64,000 nt of DNA from Candidatus Enterococcus huntleyi (GTDB lineage: Bacteria; Bacillota; Bacilli; Lactobacillales; Enterococcaceae). The DNA is taken from the NCBI RefSeq assembly GCF_009933175.1, contig NZ_MAEJ01000032.1, positions 62,001-126,000 on the forward strand. Direction: 5' to 3'. Positions 27,957 to 37,744 of this stretch are shown here, piece after piece. The position numbers were made by a program, and so were the translations under genes. Position 1 is the first letter of the stretch. The number at the start of each line of letters is the position of its first letter. The notes below the pieces were generated by a model. That model ran no database searches. It was given only the letters and a program-made list of their open reading frames with translations, and had not been told where the DNA came from.

Positions 27957-29414
27957 ATGACTAAAGTACGTGTACGTTATGCACCAAGCCCAACTGGTCA
28001 CCTACACATTGGGAATGCGCGAACAGCGTTATTTAACTATTTATTCGCTCGTCACAATGGCGGAGATTTTATTATTCGAATCGAAGATACAGACCAAAAG
28101 AGAAATATCGAAGATGGCGAAAAAAGTCAGTTAGAAAATTTAGCTTGGTTAGGCATGGAGTGGGATGAATCTCCTGAAAATCCTGGCGAATATGGTCCTT
28201 ACCGTCAATCAGAAAGAAAAGATATTTACCAACCGCTGATCGATCAATTATTGGCCAGCAATCATGCGTATAAATGTTATTGTACAGAGGATGAATTGGA
28301 AGCAGAACGTGAAGCACAAAGAGCGCGTGGCGAAATGCCGCATTATGCTGGAACCTGTGCCAATTTGAGCCCTTCTGAACAAGCTGAGAAAGAAGCGCAA
28401 GGTTTAGAACCTGTGATTCGTTTCCGTGTCCCTAGAAATTCTTCTTTCACTTTTGAAGATATGGTTAAAGGGGAAATCGTCTTTGAATCAGATAATGTCG
28501 GTGGCGATTTTGTTATTCAAAAACGTGATGGCATGCCAACTTACAACTTTGCCGTAGCGGTGGATGATCATTTGATGAAGATTACCCACGTTTTACGTGG
28601 CGATGATCATATTGCAAATACGCCGAAACAGTTGATGGTTTATGAAGCATTTGGCTGGACACCGCCAGTTTTCGGTCACATGACATTAATCATTAATACT
28701 GAAACGGGTAAAAAATTAAGTAAACGTGATGAGTCAATTTTACAATTTATCGAACAATATCGTGAATTGGGTTATTTACCTGAAGCGATGTTTAACTTCA
28801 TTTCATTACTTGGCTGGTCACCAGTCGGCGAGGATGAATTGTTTAGTCAAGACGAATTAGTGAAAATGTTTGATCCGAACCGTTTGAGTAAATCACCGGC
28901 CGCTTTTGATGCGAAAAAATTAGAGTGGGTTAACAACCATTATATGAAGGAAATGGATTTAGATGTCTTAACTGAGATGTGTATCCCTTACCTTGCAGCG
29001 GATGGTCGCATCGAAAAAGACTTATCACCTGAAAAATTAGAATGGTTGAAAAAAGTCGTGAGCTTGTACCAACCACAAATGAGTTATGCAGCGGAAATCG
29101 TTGAAGTCTCAAACTTATTCTTCATCGAACATCCCGTTTTAGATGAAGCAGCTAAAGAAGTCTTAGCTGGCGAAACAGTACCAACTGTCTTAGCTGCTTT
29201 CAAAAAAGAATTAGAAGCTTTGGATACTGTTGATGTGCTAAGCGTTAAAGCGGCGATCAAAGCGGTACAAAAAGAAACAGGCGTTAAAGGAAAGAACCTA
29301 TTTATGCCGATTCGTGTGGCTGTTTCAGGACAAATGCACGGACCAGAATTAGGTGAAACGATCGAATTATTAGGTAAAGAAAAAGCCTTGGATCATTTAA
29401 ATAAAGTATTATAA
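27957..29414 (+). CDS. gltX: Glutamyl-tRNA synthetase
   Basis: Class I aminoacyl-tRNA synthetase charging tRNA-Glu. In Firmicutes it usually also mischarges tRNA-Gln for the GatCAB route. 485 aa from ATG 27957 (AGAGG upstream). Motifs: [20 protein letters not shown] (HIGH-type, residues 10-29), [10 protein letters not shown] and KKLSKRDES (KMSKS-type). The anticodon-binding domain covers the C-terminal third. An upstream TTG-initiated extension lacks a ribosome site. The following cysE-cysS genes are separated by a T-box. Confidence 0.95.
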   Translation: MTKVRVRYAPSPTGHLHIGNARTALFNYLFARHNGGDFIIRIEDTDQKRNIEDGEKSQLENLAWLGMEWDESPENPGEYGPYRQSERKDIYQPLIDQLLASNHAYKCYCTEDELEAEREAQRARGEMPHYAGTCANLSPSEQAEKEAQGLEPVIRFRVPRNSSFTFEDMVKGEIVFESDNVGGDFVIQKRDGMPTYNFAVAVDDHLMKITHVLRGDDHIANTPKQLMVYEAFGWTPPVFGHMTLIINTETGKKLSKRDESILQFIEQYRELGYLPEAMFNFISLLGWSPVGEDELFSQDELVKMFDPNRLSKSPAAFDAKKLEWVNNHYMKEMDLDVLTEMCIPYLAADGRIEKDLSPEKLEWLKKVVSLYQPQMSYAAEIVEVSNLFFIEHPVLDEAAKEVLAGETVPTVLAAFKKELEALDTVDVLSVKAAIKAVQKETGVKGKNLFMPIRVAVSGQMHGPELGETIELLGKEKALDHLNKVL

Positions 29415-29439
29415 GAATAAATTGGAAATAAACGCTGTG

Positions 29440-29700
29440 AACAGAAGGAAGTAACAAAAATAAATTGCTCAGAGAGACTGTGGTTGGTGGAAACAGTTGG
29501 TTTATTTTTGCGAAATGCATCTGGAAGTGGTTTGGGCGAAGACGGAAGAAAGCTTCGGGAAAGTAGTCCAAAACGAGTCGCGCTCGTTACGCGTATTGAG
29601 GCAATCGCTGAGTAAGTTGGGTGATTGTGAAGAAAAGTGGAACCACGCAGAAAAAGTGCGTCTTTTAGATAAGGAGACTTATTTAAGAGGCGCTTTTTTG
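29440..29700 (+). promoter_or_regulatory. Cysteine T-box leader of cysE-cysS
   Basis: Stem I hallmarks are present: AGAGAG (29471-29476) and GGTTGGTGG (29482-29490). A specifier-loop triplet TGC (29516-29518, Cys codon) follows in GAAATGCATC. The T-box core AGTGGAACCACG is at 29636-29647. A terminator hairpin runs from AAAAAGTGCGTCTT to AAGAGGCGCTTTTTT (about 29651-29699). Uncharged tRNA-Cys is expected to stabilise the antiterminator and switch on cysteine synthesis and charging. Confidence 0.9.
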
Positions 29701-29818
29701 GTGGTCAGAATAAATAAGAGGAAACAAACTTAAAGCAATGATAGAGCGAAATAAATGGGGAAATAGAGCCAAGGGCGTGGATAATTCTGCTCCCTGCCCT
29801 CTAGAAAGGAGTCTTGAG

Positions 29819-30358
29819 ATGGGTTGGTTTAAACAAGGAATTGATGCGGCCAAAAAGAATGATCCAGCGGCTCGTTCAACGGCAGAGATTGTCTTGACGT
29901 ATCCAGGGTTTCATGCGCTTTTTTGGCATCGAGTGTCGCATTTTCTTCATCGACATCATCTGTACCTTTTGGCGAAGATGCATGCGCAGTTTTGGCGCTT
30001 CATTACGGGAATTGAAATTCATCCGGGGGCCAAAATTGCGGCGGGCGTTTTTATTGATCATGGCATGGGTGTTGTGATTGGCGAAACGGCCGTGATTGAG
30101 GAAGACGTGGTTCTTTTTCATGGAGTGACTTTGGGTGGCACAGGAAAAGATCATGGTAAACGGCATCCGACGATTAAAAAAGGAGCGCTGATTTCAGCGA
30201 ATTCTCAAATACTGGGTCCAATTACGATTGGTGAATATGCCAAAATTGGTGCTAGTGCGGTAGTTATTAAAGATGTTCCTGATCGAGCGACTGCTGTGGG
30301 AATCCCGGCAAAAATTGTTCGAATTGATGGAAAGAGAGTGAGGAGTTCAAATGATTAA
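29819..30358 (+). CDS. cysE: Serine O-acetyltransferase
   Basis: Transfers acetyl from acetyl-CoA to serine, the first step of cysteine synthesis. The 179-aa form starts at ATG 29819, with AAAGGAG 9 nt upstream; longer in-frame starts lie without ribosome sites. Left-handed beta-helix hexapeptides are clear ([27 protein letters not shown]), as are active-site D80-H81 and the [11 protein letters not shown] loop with H101. It is shorter than the enterobacterial enzyme, as is usual in Firmicutes. Overlaps cysS by 8 nt. Confidence 0.93.
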   Translation: MGWFKQGIDAAKKNDPAARSTAEIVLTYPGFHALFWHRVSHFLHRHHLYLLAKMHAQFWRFITGIEIHPGAKIAAGVFIDHGMGVVIGETAVIEEDVVLFHGVTLGGTGKDHGKRHPTIKKGALISANSQILGPITIGEYAKIGASAVVIKDVPDRATAVGIPAKIVRIDGKRVRSSND

Positions 30359-31772
30359 AATTTATAATACATTGACGAGAGAAAAGGAAGTTTTTCAACC
30401 GATACAGGAAAATAAAGTCAGCATGTATGTCTGCGGACCGACTGTTTATAACTATATTCATATTGGGAATGCTCGCAGCACGATTGCTTTTGATACGGTG
30501 CGTCGCTATTTTGACTATCGTGGCTATGAAGTGAATTATGTTTCAAATTTTACGGATGTCGATGACAAAATCATTCGCACAGCGAAGGAGTTGAATTTGA
30601 CGGCGCCAGAAGTGGCAGATCGTTTTATTGCTGCATTTAAAGAGGATACGCAGGCCTTGAATGTCTTGCCGGCGACCCTTCATCCGCGAGTGATGGATCA
30701 TATGCCTGATATTATTACGTTTATCGAGGCGTTGATTGAAAAAGGCTATGCCTATGAGTCGTCTGGCGATGTTTATTATCGGACGCGCAAATTTGATCAG
30801 TATGGTCAGTTGAGTGACCAGTCGGTGGATGAGCTGGAGGTTGGTGCCAGTCAGCGAATGGGTGCTGAACAACAGCTGAAGGAAGATCCATTGGATTTCG
30901 CTTTGTGGAAGTCTGCTAAAGTGGATGAAATTTCGTGGGATTCGCCGTGGGGCAAAGGGCGTCCGGGCTGGCATATTGAGTGCTCGGTGATGGCAACGAA
31001 GCATCTGGGTGAAACGATTGATATTCATGGTGGCGGTCAGGATTTAGAATTTCCGCATCATGAAAATGAGATTGCTCAGAGTGAGGCCAAAACGGGCAAG
31101 AAATTTGCTAATTATTGGATGCATAATGGCTATGTGACAATTGGTGACGATGATGAAAAAATGAGTAAATCGTTAGGTAATTTTGTGACGGTGCATGAAT
31201 TGGTGAAGGAAGTCGATCCACAGGTCTTACGCTTTTTCATGGCAACCACCCAATATCGTCGCCCGATTCGTTACAGTGAAACGACGTTGAAAGAAGCAGC
31301 TACCAATCTGCAAAAGTTACGGACAGCCTATGAAAATACTCTGTTTCGACTAGCTACGGCTCAGGAGACTGGTGCTGCAAATGGAACCGATGATGCGCAG
31401 AAGATTCAGGAATTGACGGTGCTGGAAGAGCGCTTTGTCGCAGAAATGGATGATGACTTCAATACAGCAAATGGGCTGACGGTTATCTATGAATTGGCCA
31501 AATGGTTGAATACTTATAGCGAGTCTGCAGAAGTCAGCGCAGCTGTTTTATCTGCTGGAGTTGAAAAATACCGCCAATGGCTAGCAATCTTTGGGATTGT
31601 CTTTGTTTCTGACGAATTGTTGGATGAGGAAATTGATCAATTAATTGAAGAACGGATTCAGGCACGTAAAAATCGTGATTTTGCCCGGAGTGATGAAATT
31701 CGTGATCAGTTGAAAGAACAAGGAATTATTTTAGAAGATACCCCACAGGGAACGAGATGGAGAAGAGAATAA
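30351..31772 (+). CDS. cysS: Cysteinyl-tRNA synthetase
   Basis: Class I synthetase charging tRNA-Cys. 473 aa. Motifs: [16 protein letters not shown] (HIGH-type, with the first zinc Cys), [15 protein letters not shown] (zinc Cys), [13 protein letters not shown] (zinc His/Glu) and KMSKSLGNF. Its ATG lies inside the last codons of cysE, with GTGAGGAG before it. Both genes are under the cysteine T-box, so charging and synthesis respond together. Confidence 0.96.
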   Translation: MIKIYNTLTREKEVFQPIQENKVSMYVCGPTVYNYIHIGNARSTIAFDTVRRYFDYRGYEVNYVSNFTDVDDKIIRTAKELNLTAPEVADRFIAAFKEDTQALNVLPATLHPRVMDHMPDIITFIEALIEKGYAYESSGDVYYRTRKFDQYGQLSDQSVDELEVGASQRMGAEQQLKEDPLDFALWKSAKVDEISWDSPWGKGRPGWHIECSVMATKHLGETIDIHGGGQDLEFPHHENEIAQSEAKTGKKFANYWMHNGYVTIGDDDEKMSKSLGNFVTVHELVKEVDPQVLRFFMATTQYRRPIRYSETTLKEAATNLQKLRTAYENTLFRLATAQETGAANGTDDAQKIQELTVLEERFVAEMDDDFNTANGLTVIYELAKWLNTYSESAEVSAAVLSAGVEKYRQWLAIFGIVFVSDELLDEEIDQLIEERIQARKNRDFARSDEIRDQLKEQGIILEDTPQGTRWRRE

Positions 31773-32164
31773 TGAGAGATCACACACAACTAAATGGACT
31801 GGCGCTGGCGTATGTCGGGGATGCAATTTATGAAGTTTACATTCGTGATTTCCTAGTTGAACAAGGTTTAACTAAGCCCAACCAGCTGCATCGAACAGCC
31901 ACACACTATGTCTCAGCAAAGGCTCAAGCCATGTTGATTAAGGCCTTGTTAGAGGAAGATGTGTTGACTGATGAAGAAGAATTATTTTACAAACGTGGTA
32001 GAAATGCTAAGAGTCATACTAGTGCTAAAAATGCAGATATTACCACCTATCGCGTGGCGACAGGATTTGAAGCGTTGATGGGTTATCTCCATTTAACAAA
32101 GCAAGAAGCACGGGTCAAAGAGTTAGTAGACTGGTGTATAAAGAAAGTGGGTGAAAACGAATGA
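31772..32164 (+). CDS. mrnC: Mini-ribonuclease III
   Basis: A dimeric RNase III-like enzyme without the dsRNA-binding domain that matures 23S rRNA ends. ATG 31772 forms TAATG with the cysS stop. The 130-aa product has the catalytic signature [12 protein letters not shown] (D17, E21) and the second helix [13 protein letters not shown]. Adjacent position between cysS and rlmB is conserved in Firmicutes. An ATG at 31757 is possible but coincides with the ribosome site. Confidence 0.92.
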   Translation: MRDHTQLNGLALAYVGDAIYEVYIRDFLVEQGLTKPNQLHRTATHYVSAKAQAMLIKALLEEDVLTDEEELFYKRGRNAKSHTSAKNADITTYRVATGFEALMGYLHLTKQEARVKELVDWCIKKVGENE

Positions 32165-33126
32165 GAAATGAACGTGGGCAAGGCCAACGGGATAAATTCC
32201 CCAAAAAGGGTCGTGGAAATGATGGCAAAAATTTTGCTGCTCGAGGGAAAGAAACCAAGCAAAAAAATGATGGCTATTCAAAAAAGAATGATTTTCGAGG
32301 AAAGAATAAGGATGTTCGTTTTACTGGCAAGGACCAATCAATAGGTGGCGTAGCTGAAGAAAGAGGCGCAGACATTCCAGGTACTTCTGAAGAATTAGCA
32401 GATAATTTTGTGTTCGGTTTTCATGCAACGGTGGAAGCTTTGCAACAAGGGCGCGGGAATAAGTTATTTTTACAAGAAGATGCCCGTGGTGAAAAGATTG
32501 AAGAGCTGAAAGAATTGGCGAAGACACAGGCAGTTCCAGTCAAATGGGTACCGAAACAAAAGCTTGATACGTTGAGTGATCATGGCGTGCATCAGGGAAT
32601 GGTTTTAGCGATTACGCCGTACGAATATCTGACGTTAGATGAGCTATTGGAAGTCGGTGACAAAGAGGAAGAGCCGTTCTTTTTAATTCTTGATAGCTTG
32701 GAGGATCCACATAATTTTGGCTCGATTTTACGAACAGCTGATGCCAGTGGCGTGACGGGGGTAATCATTCCCAAACATCGTGCTGTCGGCATTACACCGG
32801 TTGTGACGAAGGCTTCAACAGGGGCGGTTGAGCATGTGCCAATCGCGCGCGTTACGAATTTAGCACAGGCGATTGCCCAGCTGAAAGAGAAAAACTTTTG
32901 GATTTTTGGCACGGATATGGCGGGTACTAATTATCAAAAATGGAATACGAAGGGCTCAATTGCCTTAATCATCGGTAATGAAGGGCGCGGCATGAGTCAG
33001 GGCTTGAAAAAAGAGGTTGATGAAATGCTAACAATTCCAATGACTGGGCATGTGCAAAGCTTGAATGCTGGGGTGGCAGCGGGGCTATTGATGTATGAAG
33101 TCTTTCGAAAACGTCAGGGAGGCTAA
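32161..33126 (+). CDS. rlmB: 23S rRNA (guanosine-2'-O-)-methyltransferase RlmB
   Basis: SpoU/TrmH (SPOUT) methyltransferase that modifies 23S rRNA with S-adenosylmethionine. 321 aa: residues 1-75 are a low-complexity basic tail rich in Lys, Gly, Arg and Asn. An RNA-binding substrate domain (about 80-155) and the trefoil-knot domain follow, with [29 protein letters not shown] and [20 protein letters not shown]. The basic tail is longer than in compact homologues and may add RNA affinity. ATG overlaps the mrnC stop (ATGA). Confidence 0.92.
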   Translation: MRNERGQGQRDKFPKKGRGNDGKNFAARGKETKQKNDGYSKKNDFRGKNKDVRFTGKDQSIGGVAEERGADIPGTSEELADNFVFGFHATVEALQQGRGNKLFLQEDARGEKIEELKELAKTQAVPVKWVPKQKLDTLSDHGVHQGMVLAITPYEYLTLDELLEVGDKEEEPFFLILDSLEDPHNFGSILRTADASGVTGVIIPKHRAVGITPVVTKASTGAVEHVPIARVTNLAQAIAQLKEKNFWIFGTDMAGTNYQKWNTKGSIALIIGNEGRGMSQGLKKEVDEMLTIPMTGHVQSLNAGVAAGLLMYEVFRKRQGG

Positions 33127-33131
33127 CGGCT

Positions 33132-33659
33132 ATGAAGAGTCAATTATTGATTGTGGATGGCTACAATATGATTGGTGCTTGGCCGGAGTTGGTACAGTTA
33201 AAGAAGCAGGATTTGTTAGAGGATGCCCGTGAAGCGTTATTGAATCGTTTATCTAATTACGCAAAATATGAGGGAATCGAGATTATTGTCGTATTTGATG
33301 CTCAATTGGTGCCAGGCATTCAACAAAATTATAAAAAGTATCAGTTGTCAGTTGTTTTTACGAAAGAAGAGGAAACCGCAGATAGTTATATTGAGCGGAT
33401 TGCAGGTGAGCTTAATACAAGGCTCACCCAAGTAACCGTAGCGACCAGCGATTTGGCAGAGCAGTGGATGGTTTTTTCGCAAGGGGCATTGCGGACCTCG
33501 GCTTACGAATTATATAAAACAATTAAAAAGACGGAGAAATCTATTGCGCAAGATAGTAAAGATATGCATTTTATCGATTTTAGACGAAATTCACCTTGGA
33601 ATGAAGAACAATTAAAAAAACTTTCAAGAAAACTGGAAGATTTGTCAAAAGATAGATAA
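33132..33659 (+). CDS. NYN-domain endoribonuclease, YacP/Rae1 family
   Basis: 175 aa, PIN-like NYN fold. The acidic active-site starts are seen as LLIVDGYNMIGAWPEL (Asp near residue 9) and IIVVFDAQLVPG. ETADSYIERIAGEL and VATSDLAEQW complete the set. The B. subtilis homologue Rae1 cleaves mRNA on ribosomes. GGAGG lies 10 nt before ATG 33132. Conserved position after rlmB. Confidence 0.88.
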   Translation: MKSQLLIVDGYNMIGAWPELVQLKKQDLLEDAREALLNRLSNYAKYEGIEIIVVFDAQLVPGIQQNYKKYQLSVVFTKEEETADSYIERIAGELNTRLTQVTVATSDLAEQWMVFSQGALRTSAYELYKTIKKTEKSIAQDSKDMHFIDFRRNSPWNEEQLKKLSRKLEDLSKDR

Positions 33660-33734
33660 TTTTACAGTAACATACGGTAAGTGTCCTTATAAAAGTGTTA
33701 TGCTTTCCACGTACGATAATGGAAGGAGAACTTC

Positions 33735-34298
33735 ATGAGTCTTATCGATGAGGCAAAGAAGGGAAACGAGGATGCACTGGCGGCACTGTTCCTGCAGTAC
33801 CGACCGATTATCTATAAGTTACAGAAAAAATACTATGTCAGAGATTTTGATTCAGAGGACTGGGTACAAGAAGGACGCATTGTGTGTTACCAAGTGGTTA
33901 ATGCATTTAATGTAGATAATGGAGCAACTTTTGGTAGTTTTTTTAAAATTGCCATGGAAAACCAGATTCGTAGCGTATTGCGCAGACAACATGCATTGAA
34001 AAGACGGGCAGCAGAGTACTCAGTTTCACTAGACGAAAAGATGGAGACAGAAGGATCAGAATTTTTGGCCGATACTCAATTTGAAGAAACCTATGTGCTA
34101 CAAAACATGATTATTAGAGAAGCATTAGCAGATTATGAGTTGATTTTCTCAAAACTTGAAAAAGAGATAATGAGCGCCTATCTTGTCGGCGACAGTCTAG
34201 AGAGAATTGCTACAAACAAATCATTGACTTCACAAAAGGTTCGAAGCGCCTATGACCGCGCGAAGAAAAAATTAGAGAGTCAGATAAGCGAAGGGTAA
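33735..34298 (+). CDS. SigH-like sigma-70 family factor
   Basis: 187 aa with region 2 (about 8-85: EDWVQEGRIVCYQVVNAFN, GATFGSFFKIAMENQIRSVLRR) and region 4 (about 130-180: EKEIMSAYLVGDSLERIATNKSLTSQKVRSAYDRAKKKLE). It occupies the sigH position after yacP, as in Bacillus, and is related to the SigH/ComX group that controls competence or transition-state genes. No sporulation genes are seen nearby. GGAAGGAG precedes ATG 33735. Confidence 0.85.
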   Translation: MSLIDEAKKGNEDALAALFLQYRPIIYKLQKKYYVRDFDSEDWVQEGRIVCYQVVNAFNVDNGATFGSFFKIAMENQIRSVLRRQHALKRRAAEYSVSLDEKMETEGSEFLADTQFEETYVLQNMIIREALADYELIFSKLEKEIMSAYLVGDSLERIATNKSLTSQKVRSAYDRAKKKLESQISEG

Positions 34299-34388
34299 TA
34301 AAATTGTTGGAAAATGATAAAAAGGAAAGAGTTTCTCATGTTTTTGTAAAGAAAATAAGTTTGCAATTCCTTTTTTTCTGTGGTAAAC

Positions 34389-34417
34389 TTGTATTTTTTC
34401 ATAATGTGTGCTATTAT
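34389..34417 (+). promoter_or_regulatory. Promoter of veg
   Basis: TTGTAT (34389-34394), 17-bp spacer, TATTAT (34412-34417). A second candidate, TTGCAA-17-TAAACT, sits just upstream at 34361-34389. Confidence 0.6.
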
Positions 34418-34437
34418 GGTAAATGAGGTGAACTTTT

Positions 34438-34683
34438 ATGCCAACAACTTTAGCAACGATTAAAAAGGATTTAGAAGGCCGTATCGGTAGTGAAATTATG
34501 TTAGTTGCTCAGACTGGAAGAAAACGCCAAACCGAACGCAAGGGTGTACTTACAGAAACTTACCCTTCTGTTTTCGTAGTGGATTTAGACCCTGATGAAA
34601 ACTCTTTTGAGCGCGTTTCATATAGCTATTCTGATGTATTAACAAGAACTGTCGAAATCGAATTCTTATCTGAAGCAATATAA
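34438..34683 (+). CDS. veg: Veg family protein
   Basis: 81 aa of the Veg/DUF1021 family, almost full-length conserved: ATIKKDLEGRIGSEIMLVAQ, GRKRQTERKGVL, YPSVFVVDLD, FERVSYSYSDVLT. In B. subtilis Veg is strongly expressed and promotes biofilm matrix genes by acting on SinR; that partner may not exist here. GAGGTG precedes ATG 34438, and a terminator follows at 34689-34720. Confidence 0.93.
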   Translation: MPTTLATIKKDLEGRIGSEIMLVAQTGRKRQTERKGVLTETYPSVFVVDLDPDENSFERVSYSYSDVLTRTVEIEFLSEAI

Positions 34684-34688
34684 ATTGG

Positions 34689-34720
34689 GGAATGGGTGAA
34701 CTATCCATTCTTCTTTTTTT
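34689..34720 (+). terminator. Terminator of veg
   Basis: GAATGG pairs with CCATTC around an 9-nt loop, followed by TTCTTTTTTT. Confidence 0.75.
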
Positions 34721-34740
34721 ATTTTGAAAGGAGTTTTTTC

Positions 34741-35178
34741 ATGAGCTATCACGTACGAACATTTGACGAATTAACGACAGCTGAACTTTTTGAAATTTAT
34801 CAAACGAGAGTCGCTGTTTTTGTGGTTGAACAAAATTGTCCTTATCAAGAAGTCGATGAGATTGATCCAATCGCTTGGCATACATATATCGGCAGCAGTC
34901 AGGATGTCCAAGCGTACACTCGAGTCTATCTGAGTGATGGAGCGGTACATATGGGGCGGGTGTTAGTGAAAGCAGCCTATCGTAAACAGCAGTTAGGCAA
35001 AAAAGTTGTTCAGCTTACGTTGGACTGGATCAAGGCCAATTTTCCTAATCAACCCATCGTGATTGGTGCCCAAGCCCACTTGCAGGATTTCTATGGTGCG
35101 TTCGGCTTCGAAACGACTTCCGATGTATATTTGGAAGATGATATTCCACACATTGATATGGAAATCCCTATATTATAA
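34741..35178 (+). CDS. GNAT N-acetyltransferase, ElaA family
   Basis: 145 aa from ATG 34741 (AAAGGAG upstream). An upstream in-frame ATG at 34696 would read through the veg terminator. Typical ElaA features: ELFEIYQTRVAVFVVEQNCPY, the acetyl-CoA loop VLVKAAYRKQQLGKKVV and AQAHLQDFYGAFGF. The substrate is unknown. It is the last host gene before the prophage, and its C-terminus looks intact. Confidence 0.88.
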   Translation: MSYHVRTFDELTTAELFEIYQTRVAVFVVEQNCPYQEVDEIDPIAWHTYIGSSQDVQAYTRVYLSDGAVHMGRVLVKAAYRKQQLGKKVVQLTLDWIKANFPNQPIVIGAQAHLQDFYGAFGFETTSDVYLEDDIPHIDMEIPIL

Positions 35179-35228
35179 GGCTTATTAGATGGTTTGCTAA
35201 GGTTTGAATACCATAGTGAATACCAAAA

Positions 35229-36365
35229 CTAGGAATTCATATATTTTAAGAAATTATTTCCAACATTCTTCTCTACATCTTTTGTAACATGAGTATAGAT
35301 GTTTAGCGTTGTTTTAATGTCACTATGCCCCAACCTTTCTTGTACTTGTTTAATAGTAGCTCCTGATTCAAATAAAAGTGAAGCATGAGTGTGTCTAAAT
35401 CCATGAGGTGATATGTGTACATTTTTATATTTTTTTAGCTTTTTGCCAATTATACTATTAGTCAAAATATCATTTTTAGTATTGCTAAAAACAAGTTGCT
35501 CTTCATCTTTCTTCAAAGCAATTCCTCTAGATAAAAATAATTTCTTTTGTTCAAACTTCCATTTTTTTAAAATAGCTATGGTTTTTGGATCTAAGGAAAT
35601 TATTCTATCTGATGAAGATGTTTTAGTAGTGCTAATATACTGTGATTTAGCAAGTATTGCGACATTTTTATTTATAGAGAGAGAATACTCTTGAAAATTA
35701 ATGTCTGACCACGTTAAAGCAAATAATTCGCTTTTTCGCATTCCTGAGTAAGCTAACAAATGGAAAATTGTAAAATATTGTGGTTCTTCTTTCCTTTCTG
35801 CTTCTTTCAAAAATTCAATTAATTGTTTTTTATCCAAGAAGTTTTGTGATTCTTTATTTTTAATTGTTCTTTGTTTACGAGGTAAGATTACTTTATCCAT
35901 AGGGTTCTGAGAAATTATATTTTGATTTAAGGCAAATTTAAAAATCCTACTAGTATACATAGCCATCGTACCAAAAAGTTTATATTGAAGTGACCAATCG
36001 TTTATAATTTTTTGACAATACATAGGTGTTATTTTGTCTATTTTTTTATCACCAAAAGCTGGAATGATTTGTTTTGTAAAAAACCTCTCTATTCTATATG
36101 CCGTCGTATCCTTAACAGTATTTTTGTATTGTTCAAACCAAAGTTCATATATTTGTTTGAAAGTACTATAGTCTTGTTTTACAAAATCGTTATTCTCATA
36201 TTCTAATTGTAATTGAGCGAGCGCTAGTTTTGCTTCTTTTGGAGTTTTAAATCCACGTCTTGTAGTACGTTTACTCTTTCCAGTTAATGGGTCAACGCCT
36301 AGATATGTATTAAACATATAGGCAGTTGACCCATCTTTTTTTGTGTATTTCTTTATGACTGCCAA
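35229..36365 (-). CDS. int: Prophage tyrosine integrase
   Basis: 378 aa. N-terminal AP2-like arm-binding domain (TYLGVDPLTGKSKRTTRRGF), a SAM-like core-binding domain (about 65-160) and a catalytic domain with R210 (SGMRKSELFALTW), H321-x2-R324 (HGFRHTHASLLF), H347 (LGHSD) and Tyr357 nucleophile (NIYTHVT). The start is TTG 36365, with AAAGGAG about 9 nt upstream. It defines the left end of the prophage. The attachment site should lie in 35179-35228, but its core cannot be recognised without the right end. Confidence 0.95.
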   Translation of the reverse strand: MAVIKKYTKKDGSTAYMFNTYLGVDPLTGKSKRTTRRGFKTPKEAKLALAQLQLEYENNDFVKQDYSTFKQIYELWFEQYKNTVKDTTAYRIERFFTKQIIPAFGDKKIDKITPMYCQKIINDWSLQYKLFGTMAMYTSRIFKFALNQNIISQNPMDKVILPRKQRTIKNKESQNFLDKKQLIEFLKEAERKEEPQYFTIFHLLAYSGMRKSELFALTWSDINFQEYSLSINKNVAILAKSQYISTTKTSSSDRIISLDPKTIAILKKWKFEQKKLFLSRGIALKKDEEQLVFSNTKNDILTNSIIGKKLKKYKNVHISPHGFRHTHASLLFESGATIKQVQERLGHSDIKTTLNIYTHVTKDVEKNVGNNFLKYMNS

Positions 36366-36430
36366 TTCTAAAATCTCCTTTCTTGAACTTTTTTTGTATT
36401 TTTGATAAAAAGAAAAGCCCGAAGGCTAAT

Positions 36431-36631
36431 CTATTTAAATATGTCCCAAATACTAAACGATGTTTTCTTATAAACTTTATTATAAGCAGCCTTCTTAGGA
36501 TTTTTAATCCAACCAGTACCTTTTTTACCGTATCCAGGAATGACTGCTTTTTTCACTGCTCGTTTAGCTTTACCAGTAGTACGTGCTTTTATGCTCTTTT
36601 TTATGCTCGGTTTTCTAACTCCTACTTTCAT
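36431..36631 (-). CDS. Small basic phage protein, 66 aa
   Basis: ATG 36631 with GAGGGG just upstream gives a 66-aa Lys/Arg-rich protein (KPSIKKSIKARTTGKAKRAVKKA, PGYGKKGTGWIKNPKKAAYNK). Similar short basic proteins often sit between integrase and repressor in prophages of lactic acid bacteria. Function is unknown; the charge suggests nucleic-acid binding. It is in the lysogeny module on the minus strand. Confidence 0.7.
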   Translation of the reverse strand: MKVGVRKPSIKKSIKARTTGKAKRAVKKAVIPGYGKKGTGWIKNPKKAAYNKVYKKTSFSIWDIFK

Positions 36632-36711
36632 GATTCCCCTCATTTCTGATATAATAATTTTGATATTAAATACTAACCCTAGCCGCAGCGCCAACTACGA
36701 CTGGGGTATTT

Positions 36712-37350
36712 TTATAGGTCAAAGCTTACTTTTACCGCTTTGCCTAAAATTCTAGCGGGCGTGTCAGGGGTAATAATAATAGGCGCATATTTAGAATTAT
36801 CAGCTAATAGCATAACAAGCCCGTTTTGACGTTTAACCCTTTTTAAAGTTGCTTCAGTATCGCCATTTACCAAGACCGCTGCAATCTCTCCATCTTCCAC
36901 ATCTGGCTGTTGTCTAATAAGTACATAAGCGTTATTTGGAATAGTTGGTGCCATGCTATCACCTTTGCAATGCAGATAAAATAAATTTCCTGTTGGTAGT
37001 GTGTCAGCAACTTCGTCTCGATAGCCTTGGATATTTTCCTCGGCTGTGATTGGGTCTCCACAAGCAATATCGCCAATAATCGGAATCGGAACCAACTGGC
37101 TAACTTTTAACATTCCTTCGATCTGTTCTTCTGTAATTCTAGACCGCGGAACATTAAAGTAATCTGCTAACGCTTGAATTTTATCAAGTCTTGGATATTT
37201 TTCGCCATTAAACCAACTTCTAACAGTCGCTTCTGCAAAACCAGTTTCTCGTATCACATCAGCTTGCGTTTTTCTTTTTAATTCAAGTAATTCGTTTAAG
37301 TTATTTGCTAAAATTTCTCGTTGTTTTTGAGCTGTTTTTAATTGTTTCAT
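36712..37350 (-). CDS. CI-like phage repressor, XRE HTH plus S24 peptidase
   Basis: 212 aa. Residues 10-68 are a Cro/CI-type helix-turn-helix (KRKTQADVIRETGFAEATVRSWFNGEKYPRLDKIQALADYF). The C-terminal LexA/CI self-cleavage domain shows a cleavage region IACGDP (A96-C97-G98), catalytic S132 in GDSMAPT and K170 in ATLKRVK. It should keep the prophage silent and be cleaved after RecA activation in DNA damage. AAGGAGG precedes ATG 37350. It is divergent from cro. Confidence 0.92.
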   Translation of the reverse strand: MKQLKTAQKQREILANNLNELLELKRKTQADVIRETGFAEATVRSWFNGEKYPRLDKIQALADYFNVPRSRITEEQIEGMLKVSQLVPIPIIGDIACGDPITAEENIQGYRDEVADTLPTGNLFYLHCKGDSMAPTIPNNAYVLIRQQPDVEDGEIAAVLVNGDTEATLKRVKRQNGLVMLLADNSKYAPIIITPDTPARILGKAVKVSFDL

Positions 37351-37387
37351 ACTACTTTATACCTCCTTTCAATGTATTAATCATACA

Positions 37388-37460
37388 CCCAAAGTGAGGA
37401 AAAGTAAAGAATTAAACGTAATTTTTTTTTACTTTAAGTGTTGACTTCGCACTTTTAGTA
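37388..37460. promoter_or_regulatory. Phage operator region between repressor and cro
   Basis: Repeats of CACTTTNAGTG are visible: TACTTTAAGTG (37430-37440), GCACTTTTAGTA (37449-37460, inside the cro promoter) and, on the minus strand, CACTTTGGG (about 37389-37397). A perfect copy, CACTTTAAGTG, recurs at 37713-37723 before the first antirepressor gene. They are probable CI/Cro sites. Confidence 0.6.
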
Positions 37461-37469
37461 CGGTATAGT
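37441..37469 (+). promoter_or_regulatory. Early rightward promoter (PR)
   Basis: TTGACT (37441-37446), 17-bp spacer, TATAGT (37464-37469). Two operator-like repeats overlap or flank it. Confidence 0.75.
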
Positions 37470-37501
37470 ATAGACACAGACAAGGAAACGAGGTGATATA
37501 A

Positions 37502-37693
37502 ATGCCAGAACAATTATCAATTTCAGCATGGCGGGAAGAGAAAGGTTTTACACAAGAAGCTTTAGCACAAAAGCTTGGCGTAAACGAAAAGACGGTTAGC
37601 GAGTGGGAAAATAAAAAAGTATCTATTAAACCTATGCACATTTTCGCCATTGCTTATGTACTAAAAGTGGATGCTGATAGAATTCGTCCCTGA
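37502..37693 (+). CDS. Cro-like XRE regulator
   Basis: 63 aa, a single helix-turn-helix (FTQEALAQKLGVNEKTVSEWENKKVSI). It is first in the rightward early operon, with GAGGTG before ATG 37502. Position and size fit Cro, which would lower CI synthesis during lytic growth. Confidence 0.85.
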   Translation: MPEQLSISAWREEKGFTQEALAQKLGVNEKTVSEWENKKVSIKPMHIFAIAYVLKVDADRIRP

Positions 37694-37744
37694 TTTTTTT
37701 TAATATAAACCGCACTTTAAGTGAGGTTTGAAGGAGGCACACAA

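Noticed and set aside
29738-29818. Longer cysE start
   Set aside because: It begins right after the T-box terminator without a ribosome site, and AAAGGAG precedes ATG 29819.
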